This document shows, one piece after another, positions 24,439-33,424 of a stretch of 64,000 bases of DNA; position 1 is the first letter of the stretch; each line of letters opens with the position of its first letter. A program made the position numbers and the translations under genes. This DNA comes from Palsa-739 sp035532535 (GTDB taxonomy: Bacteria > Actinomycetota > Thermoleophilia > Gaiellales > Gaiellaceae), in assembly GCA_035532535.1 (NCBI GenBank), contig DATKQT010000034.1, positions 1 through 64,000 of the forward strand. The letters run 5' to 3'. The notes under the pieces are model-generated. The model was given only the letters and a program-made list of their open reading frames with translations. It was not told where the DNA came from and ran no database searches.

Positions 24439-25113
24439 ATGGCGACAAGAAAGCGAACCGGTACGAAGCGGACGGCCGCGAAGCGGTCGACTGCAAAGCG
24501 GAAGACTGCTGCGAAGCGGACGACCGCGAAGCGGACCACCGCCAAGCGGACCACCGCGAAGCGGAAGACCGCGACCAAGCGGAAGGCCGCCCCGAAGCGG
24601 AAGGCCGCTGCGAAGCGGAAGGCCGCCCCGAAGCGGAAGACCGCTGCGAAGCGGAAGACCGCGACCAAGCGGAAGGCCGCTCCCAAGCGGAAGACCGCAG
24701 CGAAGCGGAGCACTGCGAAGCGCAAGACCGCAACGAAGCGGAAGGCCGCTCCCAAGCGGAAGGCTGCTGCGAAGCGGAAGGCTGCGCCGAAGCGGAAGAC
24801 CGCTGCGAAGCGGACGACCGCCAAGCGTCGGCCTGCGGCGAAGCGGACGACGGCGAAGCGCCGGCCGGCCGCGAAGCGCACCACCGGTCGCCGCACCGGT
24901 CGCAAGAGCTCCGGCCGTACCGGCGCCCGGGCGACACCAACAGCAGCACGTCGCACGGGCGCGGCCGGGAAGGGCACCGCGGCACGCGCGCGTATCGGCG
25001 CGAGTCGCACAGGCAGCACCGGCACCCCCGAGCCCACGACGCAGGAAGTCGTCCTCGGAGGGTTGGGCTCGCAAGAGCCCTCGCCGTTCCCCACGCGTGA
25101 CGAGTCGGAATAG
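24439..25113 (+). CDS. lysine/arginine/alanine-repeat histone-like nucleoid protein
   Basis: A 224-residue, extremely basic protein. From residue 5 to about 150 it is built from KRKTAAKR/KRKAAPKR-type repeats of roughly 5-7 residues; the tail from about residue 160 is Arg/Thr/Gly-rich and ends acidic (RDESE). It resembles the C-terminal arm of mycobacterial HupB and eukaryotic H1, but has no HU domain. Nonspecific DNA binding or compaction is the likely role. The ATG at 24439 has a strong AGGAGGAGG ribosome site, implying high expression, and a strong terminator follows. Confidence 0.85.
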   Translation: MATRKRTGTKRTAAKRSTAKRKTAAKRTTAKRTTAKRTTAKRKTATKRKAAPKRKAAAKRKAAPKRKTAAKRKTATKRKAAPKRKTAAKRSTAKRKTATKRKAAPKRKAAAKRKAAPKRKTAAKRTTAKRRPAAKRTTAKRRPAAKRTTGRRTGRKSSGRTGARATPTAARRTGAAGKGTAARARIGASRTGSTGTPEPTTQEVVLGGLGSQEPSPFPTRDESE

Positions 25114-25140
25114 CTAGCCCGACTCGGCGCAAAGCACTGA

Positions 25141-25170
25141 AGGGCCCCTCCGGGGGCCCTTCTGCTTTTC
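25141..25170 (+). terminator. intrinsic terminator after the histone-like gene
   Basis: AGGGCCCC-TCCG-GGGGCCCT (25141-25160) followed by TCTGCTTTT. Eight-base-pair GC-rich stem, tetraloop and U-rich tail, 28 bp after the stop codon. Confidence 0.88.
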
Positions 25171-25263
25171 GGGGCGAAGAATCCACGCGCGCTGCGATCT
25201 CACTTGCAGGTGTCCGGCGTCGCGGCGTACGGAGGCGCCGTCGGGCCGTCGCGAACCAGCGCG

Positions 25264-26382
25264 CTAGGAGGTTCGGACCGGGAAGCTGCGCCGGTCGGGG
25301 CCGATGTACTCGGCCGACGGGCGGATGAGCTTGTTGTCCGCGTGCTGCTCGAGCACGTGCGCGGCCTGGCCGGCGATGCGGCTCGCCGCGAAGAGCGGCG
25401 TGAACAGATCCGTCGGCACGCCGAGATACGTGTACACCGACGCCGAGTAGAGATCGACGTTCGGGTAGAGACCCTTCTCTTCGAAGACGGTGCGCTCGGC
25501 GGCCTCGGTGATCGCGTACCAGTTCGGCTCGCCCGCATCCTCGGAGAACTCGCGCGAGATCCGCTTGAGGATGATCGCCCGCGGGTCGTACGCGCGATAG
25601 AGCGGATGCCCGAAGCCGTACAGCTTCTCCTTGCGCTCGAGCATGCCATGCACCTCGCCGGGGGTCGCCTCGGCCGTGCCGAAGCGCTGGAAGAGCTTCA
25701 TCGCCGCCTCGTTCGCTCCGCCGTGCAGCGGGCCGCTCAGCGCGGCGATGCCGCCGACGATGGCCGCGTGCACGTCCGCGCCCGTCCCCGCGATCACGCG
25801 CGCGGTGAACGTCGACGCATTCATCTCATGCTCCGCATGCAGGATCATCGCCACGTCGAACGCTCGCACCTGCTGCTCGCTCGGCGACTCGCCGTGCAGC
25901 ATCGTGAGGAAGTTCTCCGCGTACGAGAGGCTCGGATCGGGATCGACCGGCTCCAGCCCTTGCCGGCGCCGGTGATAGCGGCCGATGACAGTCGGCGCTG
26001 TCGCGATCAGCCGCGCGGCCTTGCGCGTCTCGGCCCCGCGATCGTGCGCCTCGCGTTCCGGATCGGTAAAGGCGAGCGCCGAGACGGCAGTGCGCAGCAC
26101 GTCCATCGGCAATGCCGCGGTGGCGGAACGGTCGACGAGTTGCTCGACGTGCGGCGGCAGCTCGCGCTGCGCGAGCACCTCGCGGAACCGGTCGAGCTCA
26201 TCGGCCGCCGGGAGCTCGCCGTGCAGGAGAAGGTACGCGACCTCCTCGTATGACGAGTGCTCGGCGAGGTCGGCGATGTCGTAGCCGCGGTACATGAGCA
26301 CGCCCTCGTCCGGGTCGATGGACGAGACGGCCGTCTGGGCAACGACGACGCCGGAGAGCTGGACCGATTTCTTCGGAGGCAT
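25264..26382 (-). CDS. gltA: citrate synthase (GltA/PrpC family)
   Basis: A 372-residue short-type citrate synthase. Characteristic blocks are YRGYDIADLAEHSSYEEVAY, LHAEHEMNASTF (catalytic His), GPLHGGANEAAM, GFGHPLYRAYDPRA (second catalytic His) and NVDLYSASVYTYLGVP (catalytic Asp region). It condenses acetyl-CoA with oxaloacetate; short enzymes of this branch may also act as 2-methylcitrate synthases. ATG 26382 is preferred to the GTG four codons upstream. Confidence 0.93.
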   Translation of the reverse strand: MPPKKSVQLSGVVVAQTAVSSIDPDEGVLMYRGYDIADLAEHSSYEEVAYLLLHGELPAADELDRFREVLAQRELPPHVEQLVDRSATAALPMDVLRTAVSALAFTDPEREAHDRGAETRKAARLIATAPTVIGRYHRRRQGLEPVDPDPSLSYAENFLTMLHGESPSEQQVRAFDVAMILHAEHEMNASTFTARVIAGTGADVHAAIVGGIAALSGPLHGGANEAAMKLFQRFGTAEATPGEVHGMLERKEKLYGFGHPLYRAYDPRAIILKRISREFSEDAGEPNWYAITEAAERTVFEEKGLYPNVDLYSASVYTYLGVPTDLFTPLFAASRIAGQAAHVLEQHADNKLIRPSAEYIGPDRRSFPVRTS

Positions 26383-26404
26383 ACCGCCGGTCACGATAGC
26401 GCGA

Positions 26405-27826
26405 CTACTCGACCGGAAGCTCTACCCGGAAGATCGCGCCCAGGTCCGGCTCGGAGCTGACGCCGACGCTGCCGCCGTGCGCACGCGCCACCGCGGCGAC
26501 GATCGAGAGGCCGAGCCCGACGCCACCGCTCGCGCGGGCACGCGACGTGTCGGCGCGGTAAAAGCGCTCGAATACGCGAACGAGCTCGTCCTCGCTCAGT
26601 CCGGGTCCAGTGTCCCCCACCTCGATCACCGCGCGCCCGTTCTCGCGCGTCACGCTGACACGGGCAGGCGAAGCGGCAGGCGTGTGCGAGCGCACGTTCG
26701 AGAGCAGGTTGTCCATCACCTGGCGCAACCGGTCTCGGTCGCCGAGCACTTCGACGGGCTCGGTCACGAGCTCGATCTTCCGCGCGGGGTCGAGCGTCCG
26801 CGCCGTCTCGACCGCCTCGCCGACGAGGTCGTCGAGCTGGACGGACTCACGCTCGAGCGGACGACCTTCGTCGAGGCGCGCGAGGAGCAGCAGGTCCTCG
26901 ACGAGGACGCTCATGCGCTCGGCCTCGCGGCTGATCCCGCTCATCGTCCGCGCGAGATCTTCCGGACGGCTCTGCGCGCCGCGGGAGAACAGCTCTGCGT
27001 AGGCACGCACCGCCGCCAGCGGCGTGCGGAGCTCATGCGACGCGTCGGCGACGAACCTCCGGAGTCGCTGGTCGGACGCCTCGATTCGGCCGAGCATCGC
27101 GTTCAGCGCGAGGGCGACGTGACCGACCTCCGTGTGCTCATTCTCGACCTCGACGCGGTGGGACAGGTCGCCGGCCGTGATCGCCGTCGCCGTCGCCTCG
27201 ATCTCGCGCAGCGGCCGCAGCCCGAGTCGCACGACCCACAGGCCGAGCGCGGCGACGCCTCCGAGCGCGGCGAGCGTTGCGAGGAGCTCGACGAGGAGAA
27301 CCCGGTGCAGCGTGCTGTCGACACCGCTCAGCGGAGCCGCAATGAACAGGATGTAGTTCGGCTGGTCTCGTTCGATCGAAGCGCGTACGCGGTACTCCAT
27401 GTCGCCCGTCACCGCGTGCACGTCGAGGAACCTCACACGGTCGCCTTCGGATGTGGTCGGCCTGGTCGGGAGGCTGATGGTCTTCGGATAGGCCGGAGTC
27501 GGCGGCTTCACGGTCGACCCGAACTCCGGAACGCACGCATGCTTGACGACGATCCCACTCAAGCTGCGGACTTCGACGCAGTCGCCGCCGAGCGAACCAA
27601 GCCGCCCACCGATGTCCCGGTCGCCACCCGGCTCCTTGCCGATTTGCGGCGGGAACGCAGCGGTCTCGACGCCCGGGTGCGACGCGGTGAGCGAGTTGTC
27701 CACCCGCTGCAGCAGGAACGACTGCAGCTGCGTATACGTCGCCGCGTCCGCCGCGACGATGCCGATGCCGGCGAGCACGATCGCCCCGAGGATGAGCCGG
27801 GTGCGCAGCGACAGACGGGACAGCAT
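26405..27826 (-). CDS. two-component sensor histidine kinase
   Basis: A 473-residue membrane kinase. TM1 is at about residues 10-30, an extracytoplasmic sensor loop of about 140 residues follows, and TM2 is at about 170-195. A HAMP domain, HisKA with the phospho-acceptor His in FVADASHELRTPLAAVRAY, and HATPase_c with N, G1 (GDTGPGL) and G2 (GVGLGLSIV) boxes complete it. The ATG overlaps the response-regulator stop (ATGA). The signal is unknown; organisation resembles MprB/TcrY-type kinases. Confidence 0.93.
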   Translation of the reverse strand: MLSRLSLRTRLILGAIVLAGIGIVAADAATYTQLQSFLLQRVDNSLTASHPGVETAAFPPQIGKEPGGDRDIGGRLGSLGGDCVEVRSLSGIVVKHACVPEFGSTVKPPTPAYPKTISLPTRPTTSEGDRVRFLDVHAVTGDMEYRVRASIERDQPNYILFIAAPLSGVDSTLHRVLLVELLATLAALGGVAALGLWVVRLGLRPLREIEATATAITAGDLSHRVEVENEHTEVGHVALALNAMLGRIEASDQRLRRFVADASHELRTPLAAVRAYAELFSRGAQSRPEDLARTMSGISREAERMSVLVEDLLLLARLDEGRPLERESVQLDDLVGEAVETARTLDPARKIELVTEPVEVLGDRDRLRQVMDNLLSNVRSHTPAASPARVSVTRENGRAVIEVGDTGPGLSEDELVRVFERFYRADTSRARASGGVGLGLSIVAAVARAHGGSVGVSSEPDLGAIFRVELPVE

Positions 27827-28512
27827 CAGTGCTCGCCGAGCTCGAGCATGTAGCCCGCCTGCCGCACCGTCCGGATCAAGGGCGGGCCAAGCTTGTTCAG
27901 CTTGCGGCGCAGGTAGCTGACGTAGGTCTCGACGACGTTGGAGTTGCCGCCGAAGTCGTACCGCCAGACGTTCTGCAGGATCTGGTGCTTCGAGAGCACG
28001 CGTCGGGGGTTGAGCATGAAGTAGCGGAGCAGGTTGAACTCGGTGCCCGTCAGGTCGACACGCGCGTCGCCGCGGAAGACCTCGTGCCTCTGCTCGTCGA
28101 GGACGAGGTCGGCGAACTGCAGGATGTCGCCGGGCAACTCGCTCTGCGTGCGGCGAAGGATTGCCTGTACGCGCGCGACGATCTCGGCGAGGCTGAACGG
28201 CTTCGTCACGTAATCGTCGCCGCCGACGCGGAGCGCCTCGACCTTGTTCTCGACCGCGTCCTTGGCGGTGAGGAACAGGATCGCGGTCTTGAATCCGCGC
28301 TCGCGCATGCGCCGCCCCACTTCGATCCCCTCCAGGTCGGGGAGCATCCAGTCGAGGACGACGAGGTCGGGCTCACGCTCGGCGACGACCCGGAGCGCCT
28401 CTCGCCCTCCGGTGGCCTCGTCCACCTCGAAGCCCTCGTACCGGAGCGCGGTCGCGACAGCGTCGACGATCGAGGGCTCGTCGTCGACGACGAGGATCCG
28501 CTGCGTGCTCAT
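27826..28512 (-). CDS. OmpR-family response regulator
   Basis: A 228-residue regulator. The receiver domain (1-120) has the DDE acidic pair near residue 10, the phospho-Asp in VVLDWMLPD (about 53), the Thr in LFLTAKD and Lys in VTKPFS. The winged-helix DNA-binding domain (about 130-225) has LTGTEFNLLRYFMLNP, WRYDFGG and YVSYLRRKL. Partner of the downstream kinase. Start ATG 28512. A 67-bp gap separates it from the divergent permease gene. Confidence 0.94.
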   Translation of the reverse strand: MSTQRILVVDDEPSIVDAVATALRYEGFEVDEATGGREALRVVAEREPDLVVLDWMLPDLEGIEVGRRMRERGFKTAILFLTAKDAVENKVEALRVGGDDYVTKPFSLAEIVARVQAILRRTQSELPGDILQFADLVLDEQRHEVFRGDARVDLTGTEFNLLRYFMLNPRRVLSKHQILQNVWRYDFGGNSNVVETYVSYLRRKLNKLGPPLIRTVRQAGYMLELGEH

Positions 28513-28579
28513 GCCTCCAGCCTCCCACCGATTCCTGTGAGTCGCCTGTGGATTCTCTCGTATACGTAGGCTGCGCGCC

Positions 28580-29362
28580 GTGGTCGCCTCCGTGCTGGAG
28601 CCGTTCTCGACAACGACGGCTGTCATCCTGGTCATGATCGGCTTTGGGGTGGGAGCCTTCGGGACGCTCATCGGCGCCGGGGGAGGCTTCATCCTCACGC
28701 CGATCCTCCTCCTGCTCTATCCCCACGACTCGCCGCAGACGCTGACCGCGATCAGCCTCGCGACCGTCTTCTTCAACGCCGCGAGCGGCTCGGCGGCGTA
28801 TGCACGTCAGCGCCGGATCGACTACCGGAGCGGCATCGTCTTCGCTCTGGCGACGCTTCCGGGCGCGGTCGGCGGGGCGCTCGTCGTCGGGGACGTCTCT
28901 CGGCACGTGTTCGACGGGATCATGGGCGGCGTGCTTGCGCTGCTCGCCGTTTGGCTCCTCGCCGGCGAGCGCTGGCCGCTGCCGCAGCCGCGCAATCCGC
29001 TGCGCCGCGGCGCGCTGTACAGCCTCGGAGTTGGCTTCCTCTCCAGCTTCCTCGGCATCGGCGGCGGCGTCATCCATGTCCCGTTGCTCGTCCGCGCGCT
29101 CGGTTTCCCCATGCACGTGGCGACGGCGACGTCGCACTTCGTCCTCGCGGTGATGGCGGGCGCGGGGACGATCACCCACGTGGCGCTCGGCAGCTTCGCG
29201 CACGGCCACGGGTGGCGACGAACGCTTGCCCTTTCGGCGGGCGTGGTTGCCGGAGCGCAGCTCGGCGCGCACGTCTCGCTGCGGATCCGCGGCGACGTCA
29301 TCCAGTGGCTGCTCGTGACCGCGCTGCTCGCGCTCTCCGCCCGCCTGCTGCTAGCGGCTTGA
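28580..29362 (+). CDS. TauE/SafE family permease
   Basis: A 260-residue protein with about eight membrane helices. The first half has FGTLIGAGGGFILTPILLLL and the second repeats it as GFLSSFLGIGGGVIHVPLLV, the internal duplication of TauE/SafE (DUF81) proteins. Members export sulfite or sulfonates, but many are uncharacterised. Starts at GTG 28580. Converges with the NhaA fusion gene, overlapping by 12 bp. Confidence 0.9.
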   Translation: MVASVLEPFSTTTAVILVMIGFGVGAFGTLIGAGGGFILTPILLLLYPHDSPQTLTAISLATVFFNAASGSAAYARQRRIDYRSGIVFALATLPGAVGGALVVGDVSRHVFDGIMGGVLALLAVWLLAGERWPLPQPRNPLRRGALYSLGVGFLSSFLGIGGGVIHVPLLVRALGFPMHVATATSHFVLAVMAGAGTITHVALGSFAHGHGWRRTLALSAGVVAGAQLGAHVSLRIRGDVIQWLLVTALLALSARLLLAA

Positions 29363-31249
29363 GACGACGGCGACCCGGGCTCGCGCGCCGCGCACGACCT
29401 GCTTCAGCGTCTCGATGTCGTACGCGCCGTAGTGCCGGCGGCCGTTGACGAAGAAGGTCGGCGTGCCTGAGACGGAGCTCAAGTCGGCGCCGTCCACGTC
29501 TTCCGCGATCCGCGCCGCACCGACGTGCTCCTCGAGATCGTGGCCGAACCGCTCGGCGTCCAGCCCGAGCTGCTCGGCGTAGCCAATGAGGTCGGTCACC
29601 GTGAGCGCGTCCTGGTGCGTGAGCAGCAGCTCGTACATCTCCCAGAAGGCGTCCTGCTCGGCGGCCGCCTCCGCCGCCTCCGCGGCCAGCTGCGCGTCCG
29701 CGTGCACGTCGTTGAGAGGAAGGTGCCGCCACACGTAGCGCACGTCGCCGAAGTCGCGCAGCAGCTCGCGAATGACTGACTCCGCCTGTCCGCAGTAGGG
29801 GCACTCGAAGTCGCCGTACTCGAGGAGCGTCACCGGCGCGTCCTCCGGCCCGCGAAAATGGTCGCGCTTCGGGTCGACGGGCACCGCGAGGTCGATGAGC
29901 GGCTCGCCGGTCCCGAGGAGCGCGCGCAGGCGCAGGCGACGCGGCAGGAGCGCCGTCACGCGGAACACGAGCCACGTCGCCACAGAGGCGCACAGCGCCG
30001 CGCTCAGCACGCCGACCTTCGCCTCCGCGAGGTGCTGGCCGTGGAACGCGAGCGTCGCGATCAGCAGCGACACCGTGAACCCGATCCCGGCGATCGCCCC
30101 GCCGCCACCGAGCGATGCCCAGCCGATCGGTGGCCGTAGCCGGCCGCGACTGACCTTCGTGACCAACCAGCTGCCGCCGAGGATGCCGGCCGGCTTGCCG
30201 GCGACGTAGCCGATGAGGACGCCGAGGGTGATCGGCGACGCGAACGCGTGCCCGAGGAAGCCCGTATTCACGGCGACGCCCGCGTTCGCGAGCGCGAACA
30301 GCGGCACGATCGCGTAGCTCGTCCACGGGTGGTAGAGCTGCTGCAGGCGGTCGTTCGGCGAGATCGCCGTCTTCAGTCCGATGCGCGCCTCGCGCGCCAG
30401 CTCCGGGGTCGGCTGTTCGCGGAACAGGCGGAAGAGGTCGCTCGCGCGTTCGAGGTCGCCGCGCGCGGCCGGCGTCGCATACGTGAGCAGGCCCATGGCG
30501 AGCCCGAGCACGATCGGGTCGACGCCCGACTTCGTCAACGCGATCCATGCGACAACGCCGAGCACGGCGTACACGAAGCCGCGTGCGATGCGCGCGTACG
30601 CCGCGACGGTGATCGCCGCGAGCAGGGCGACCGCGACCAGCAGCGGCACAACGTGCAGGCCGGTCGTGTAAACGGTCGCGATGACGAGGAGCGCGAGCAG
30701 ATCGTCGACGACCGAGACGGTGAGCATGAACGCCCGCAGCCGCTGCGGAAAGCGCTTGCCCACGAGGGCGAGCATCCCGAGCGCGAACGCCGTGTCGGTG
30801 GACATCGCGACGCCCCAGCCGTGCGCCGTGCTCTTCCCGGCGTTGAAGGCGAGGAAGATCGCGATCGGGACGACCATCCCGCCGACGCCCGCCGCCACCG
30901 GCAGCGTGAGCCGGCGCCGGTCGCGCAACTCCCCCATGTCGAACTCGCGGCGTGCCTCGAGGCCGACGACGAAGAAGAACAGGGTCATGAGGCCGCTGTT
31001 CAGCCAGTAGCGGAGGTCGTGCGAGATGCCGGTGCCGCCGACGCGGAACGTGAGCGTCGTGTGCCAGACGCGCTCGTAGGACGAGGCGTCGACGTTCACC
31101 CAGACGAGCGCGGCGATGGCGGCGGCGAGCAGGAACGCGGCGCTGCCGGTCTCCGTGCGCAGGAAGCTGCGTAGCGGCGTCTCGAGGTTGCGCACCCACG
31201 CTGTGCGGCCCGAGAACGGAGCCGGCGCAGCCGTGTCGGCGGTGCTCAT
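29351..31249 (-). CDS. nhaA: NhaA Na+/H+ antiporter fused to a DsbA-like thioredoxin domain
   Basis: A 632-residue fusion. Residues about 20-440 are NhaA: FFFVVGLEARREF, GWGVAMSTDTAFALGMLALV and the essential Asp pair in SVVDDLLALLVIA, with about twelve membrane helices. Residues about 455-632 are a DsbA/DSBA-like thiol oxidoreductase with the CPYC site in YGDFECPYCGQ and the cis-proline region VSGTPTFFVNGR. Antiport for pH and Na+ homeostasis is clear; the role of the thioredoxin domain is not. Its ATG overlaps the stop of the GNAT gene. Confidence 0.93.
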   Translation of the reverse strand: MSTADTAAPAPFSGRTAWVRNLETPLRSFLRTETGSAAFLLAAAIAALVWVNVDASSYERVWHTTLTFRVGGTGISHDLRYWLNSGLMTLFFFVVGLEARREFDMGELRDRRRLTLPVAAGVGGMVVPIAIFLAFNAGKSTAHGWGVAMSTDTAFALGMLALVGKRFPQRLRAFMLTVSVVDDLLALLVIATVYTTGLHVVPLLVAVALLAAITVAAYARIARGFVYAVLGVVAWIALTKSGVDPIVLGLAMGLLTYATPAARGDLERASDLFRLFREQPTPELAREARIGLKTAISPNDRLQQLYHPWTSYAIVPLFALANAGVAVNTGFLGHAFASPITLGVLIGYVAGKPAGILGGSWLVTKVSRGRLRPPIGWASLGGGGAIAGIGFTVSLLIATLAFHGQHLAEAKVGVLSAALCASVATWLVFRVTALLPRRLRLRALLGTGEPLIDLAVPVDPKRDHFRGPEDAPVTLLEYGDFECPYCGQAESVIRELLRDFGDVRYVWRHLPLNDVHADAQLAAEAAEAAAEQDAFWEMYELLLTHQDALTVTDLIGYAEQLGLDAERFGHDLEEHVGAARIAEDVDGADLSSVSGTPTFFVNGRRHYGAYDIETLKQVVRGARARVAVVSSR

Positions 31250-31539
31250 TCGGGTGTTGCGTCGTCGGGCGTGACGAGATCCGCGTACCCGGGGTGGCGG
31301 CGGATGTACGCGCTGACGAAGGGGCAGACCGGGATGACCTTCAAGCCACGCGCGCGCAGGTCGTCGAGAGCGCCGCGCACGAGCTCGGTGCCGAGGCCCT
31401 CGCGCCGCGGCTCGACCTCGGTGTGCACGAGCGCGAGCGCACCGGGCGCCCGCCGGTAACGGATCTCGCCGACGAGCTCACCGTCGGCGTGCAGCTCGTA
31501 GCGCAACTCCTCCGGGTTGTCCGAGACCTTCAGGTCCAC
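31246..31539 (-). CDS. small GNAT-like N-acetyltransferase (YjdJ/Gcn5-related)
   Basis: A 97-residue protein. ELVGEIRYRRAPGALALVHTEV and REGLGTELVRGALDDLRARG are the core of the minimal GNAT_acetyltr_2/YjdJ fold, and VIPVCPFVSAYIRRHPGYADLV is the typical ending of this family. GTG 31539. It overlaps nhaA by 4 bp and follows the sugar permease by 19 bp. Confidence 0.87.
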   Translation of the reverse strand: MDLKVSDNPEELRYELHADGELVGEIRYRRAPGALALVHTEVEPRREGLGTELVRGALDDLRARGLKVIPVCPFVSAYIRRHPGYADLVTPDDATPE

Positions 31540-31558
31540 GGCGAGAGCGTAGTGGCGG

Positions 31559-32449
31559 CTACCCCTTGATCGCGCCGCCGAGCCCGCCGCCGCGCAGGAA
31601 CGAGCGCTGGAAGACGAGGAAGCCGGCGATCGGCACGAGGCACGCGATGAACATCGCGGCGAGGAACACGCCGAGCGACGTCTGCGACTCGATCGACGGC
31701 AGCCGCACGGAGAGCGGCTGCTCGTTCGGGTTCGTGAGCACAAGCAGTGGCCACAGGAAGTCCTTCCACGACGCCAGCACCGCGAAGATCGAGACGACGC
31801 CGAGGATCGGCTTCGACATCGGCAGCACGATCGACCAGAAGAGCCGGAACGGCCCGGCGCCGTCGATGCGCGCCGCCTCGAAGATCTCCCGCGGCAGGTT
31901 GTCGAAGAACCGCCGCATGAGAACGACGTTGAACGCGCTCGCGCCGGCGGGCAGCCAGATGGCCCAATAGCTGTCGATGAGCGACGTGTGGACGAGCGGC
32001 ACCTGCACGATCTCGATGTAGAGCGGGACGAGGAGCACGACGCCGGGAATGAAGAGCGTCCCCAGCAGGAGGCCGTTGATGAGCGCCGCGTACCGCGGGC
32101 GCAGAACCGAGAGGGCGAAGCCGCCGGTCGTCGCGACGATGATCTGTGCCGCCCAGTACCCGAGCGCGATGACGACCGTGTTCCAGAAGTAGAGGCCGAC
32201 GTGCACCGTCGACCACGCCTCGCGCAGGTTGCTCCACGCGGCCCCATGCGGGAAGAGCGAGACCGGATGGATGATCGTGTCGAGCGTCGGGGTGATCGCC
32301 GATTTCGCGAGCCAGACGATCGGGCCGAGGCCGACGACCACGAGACCCACGAGCAGCAGCCACTGCAGCGCGGTGAGAGTGAAGCGGATGCTCGGCTTCC
32401 GCCACTCCGCCGGCGAGATGATCCCGCTGCCGCCTTCGCCGTCCGTCAC
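31559..32449 (-). CDS. carbohydrate ABC transporter permease, MalG/UgpE type
   Basis: A 296-residue inner-membrane permease with six helices. The EAA loop that docks the ATPase reads EAARIDGAGPFRLFWSIVLPMSKP at about residues 195-218, close to consensus. It pairs with the MalF-type permease upstream; the GTG at 32449 overlaps that gene's stop (GTGA). Confidence 0.92.
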   Translation of the reverse strand: MTDGEGGSGIISPAEWRKPSIRFTLTALQWLLLVGLVVVGLGPIVWLAKSAITPTLDTIIHPVSLFPHGAAWSNLREAWSTVHVGLYFWNTVVIALGYWAAQIIVATTGGFALSVLRPRYAALINGLLLGTLFIPGVVLLVPLYIEIVQVPLVHTSLIDSYWAIWLPAGASAFNVVLMRRFFDNLPREIFEAARIDGAGPFRLFWSIVLPMSKPILGVVSIFAVLASWKDFLWPLLVLTNPNEQPLSVRLPSIESQTSLGVFLAAMFIACLVPIAGFLVFQRSFLRGGGLGGAIKG

Positions 32450-33414
32450 CGTGTGCTCCAGGACCGGGTCGCGCGGAGGTAGATCAGCGAGAAGATCGCG
32501 AGGAACACCGCGAGCATCAAGCTGAGCGCGGTCGCCTTCCCGTAGTCGCCGCCGAGCGAGTTGCCGAACGCGTAGTTGTAGATGAGCAGCAGGACTGTCA
32601 GCGTCGCATTCGCCGGGCCGCCCGACGTGAACAGGTACGGCTCCAGGAACACCTGCGCGGTCCCGATGATCTGGAGGATCAACGTCACGAGCAGGATGCC
32701 GCGCAACTGCGGCAGTGTCACGTGCCAGACCTTTCGGAGGATCCCGGCTCCGTCGACGGATGCAGCCTCGTACAGCTCCGTCTGCACCCCGGTGAGCGCG
32801 GCGAGGTAGATGATCACTGTTGCGCCCGCGTTCGCCCAGGTCGACTCGAGCACGAGCGACGGCATCGCCCACTGCTGGGATTGGAGCCACGGATACGGCC
32901 CCAGATGGATCCAACCGAGCACGGTGTTGAAGACGCCCGTCGAGCTCGCGTCGTAGAAGAACTTCCACAGCAGCACCGCCACCACGGGCGGGATGACAAC
33001 CGGGAGGTACGCGAGTGCGCTGTAGATCCCGCGCCGCTTGCGCACCTCGCTCATCAACACGGCCGCGATCAAGGGGATCGGATAGCCGAAGACGAGCGCG
33101 AGCCCGGCGAAGTACAACGTGTTCTTCACTGCGACCGGAAAGAGCGGGTCGTGCCACACGGCCTTGAAGTTCGCGAACCCGACCCACGTCGCCGGCTGCA
33201 CGAGGTTCGTGTGCTGAAGCGACATGACGACCGTCCGCACGATCGGGTACCACGAGAAGGCTCCGAAGACGAACAACAGCGGGGCGAGAAAGAGGAGCGT
33301 CGACAGCCCGCCGCCACGGACCCAGGTGATGGGCGAGCGCCGAGGGACGCGCGAAGTACGAGAGAGCCCGCGTTTCGTGAACGCGGGCTCTCTCAATTGA
33401 TCCAGCACGGACAA
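32446..33414 (-). CDS. carbohydrate ABC transporter permease, MalF/UgpA type
   Basis: A permease of up to 322 residues with six membrane helices; first helix STLLFLAPLLFVFGAFSWYP, EAA loop YEAASVDGAGILRKVWHVTLP at about residues 218-238. Start choice is awkward. Possible starts are TTG 33414, GTG 33408 and TTG 33396; all lie upstream of a 14-bp perfect hairpin that is therefore inside the coding sequence. No standard start exists between the hairpin and the first membrane helix. Confidence 0.9.
   Translation of the reverse strand: MSVLDQLREPAFTKRGLSRTSRVPRRSPITWVRGGGLSTLLFLAPLLFVFGAFSWYPIVRTVVMSLQHTNLVQPATWVGFANFKAVWHDPLFPVAVKNTLYFAGLALVFGYPIPLIAAVLMSEVRKRRGIYSALAYLPVVIPPVVAVLLWKFFYDASSTGVFNTVLGWIHLGPYPWLQSQQWAMPSLVLESTWANAGATVIIYLAALTGVQTELYEAASVDGAGILRKVWHVTLPQLRGILLVTLILQIIGTAQVFLEPYLFTSGGPANATLTVLLLIYNYAFGNSLGGDYGKATALSLMLAVFLAIFSLIYLRATRSWSTR
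33361..33393 (-). promoter_or_regulatory. 14-bp perfect hairpin at the binding protein/permease junction
   Basis: AGAGAGCCCGCGTT (33361-33374) is the exact reverse complement of AACGCGGGCTCTCT (33380-33393), with a 5-base loop. There is no U-run, so it is not a standard terminator. Position, just after the binding-protein gene and at the start of the first permease gene, suggests mRNA stabilisation or translational down-tuning of the permeases. Confidence 0.6.
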
Positions 33415-33424
33415 ACTCAGTCCG

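Noticed and set aside
24439..25113. CRISPR-like or satellite repeat array
   Set aside because: Repeats are short, contiguous and codon-phased, lack spacers and encode a basic protein with a good ribosome site.
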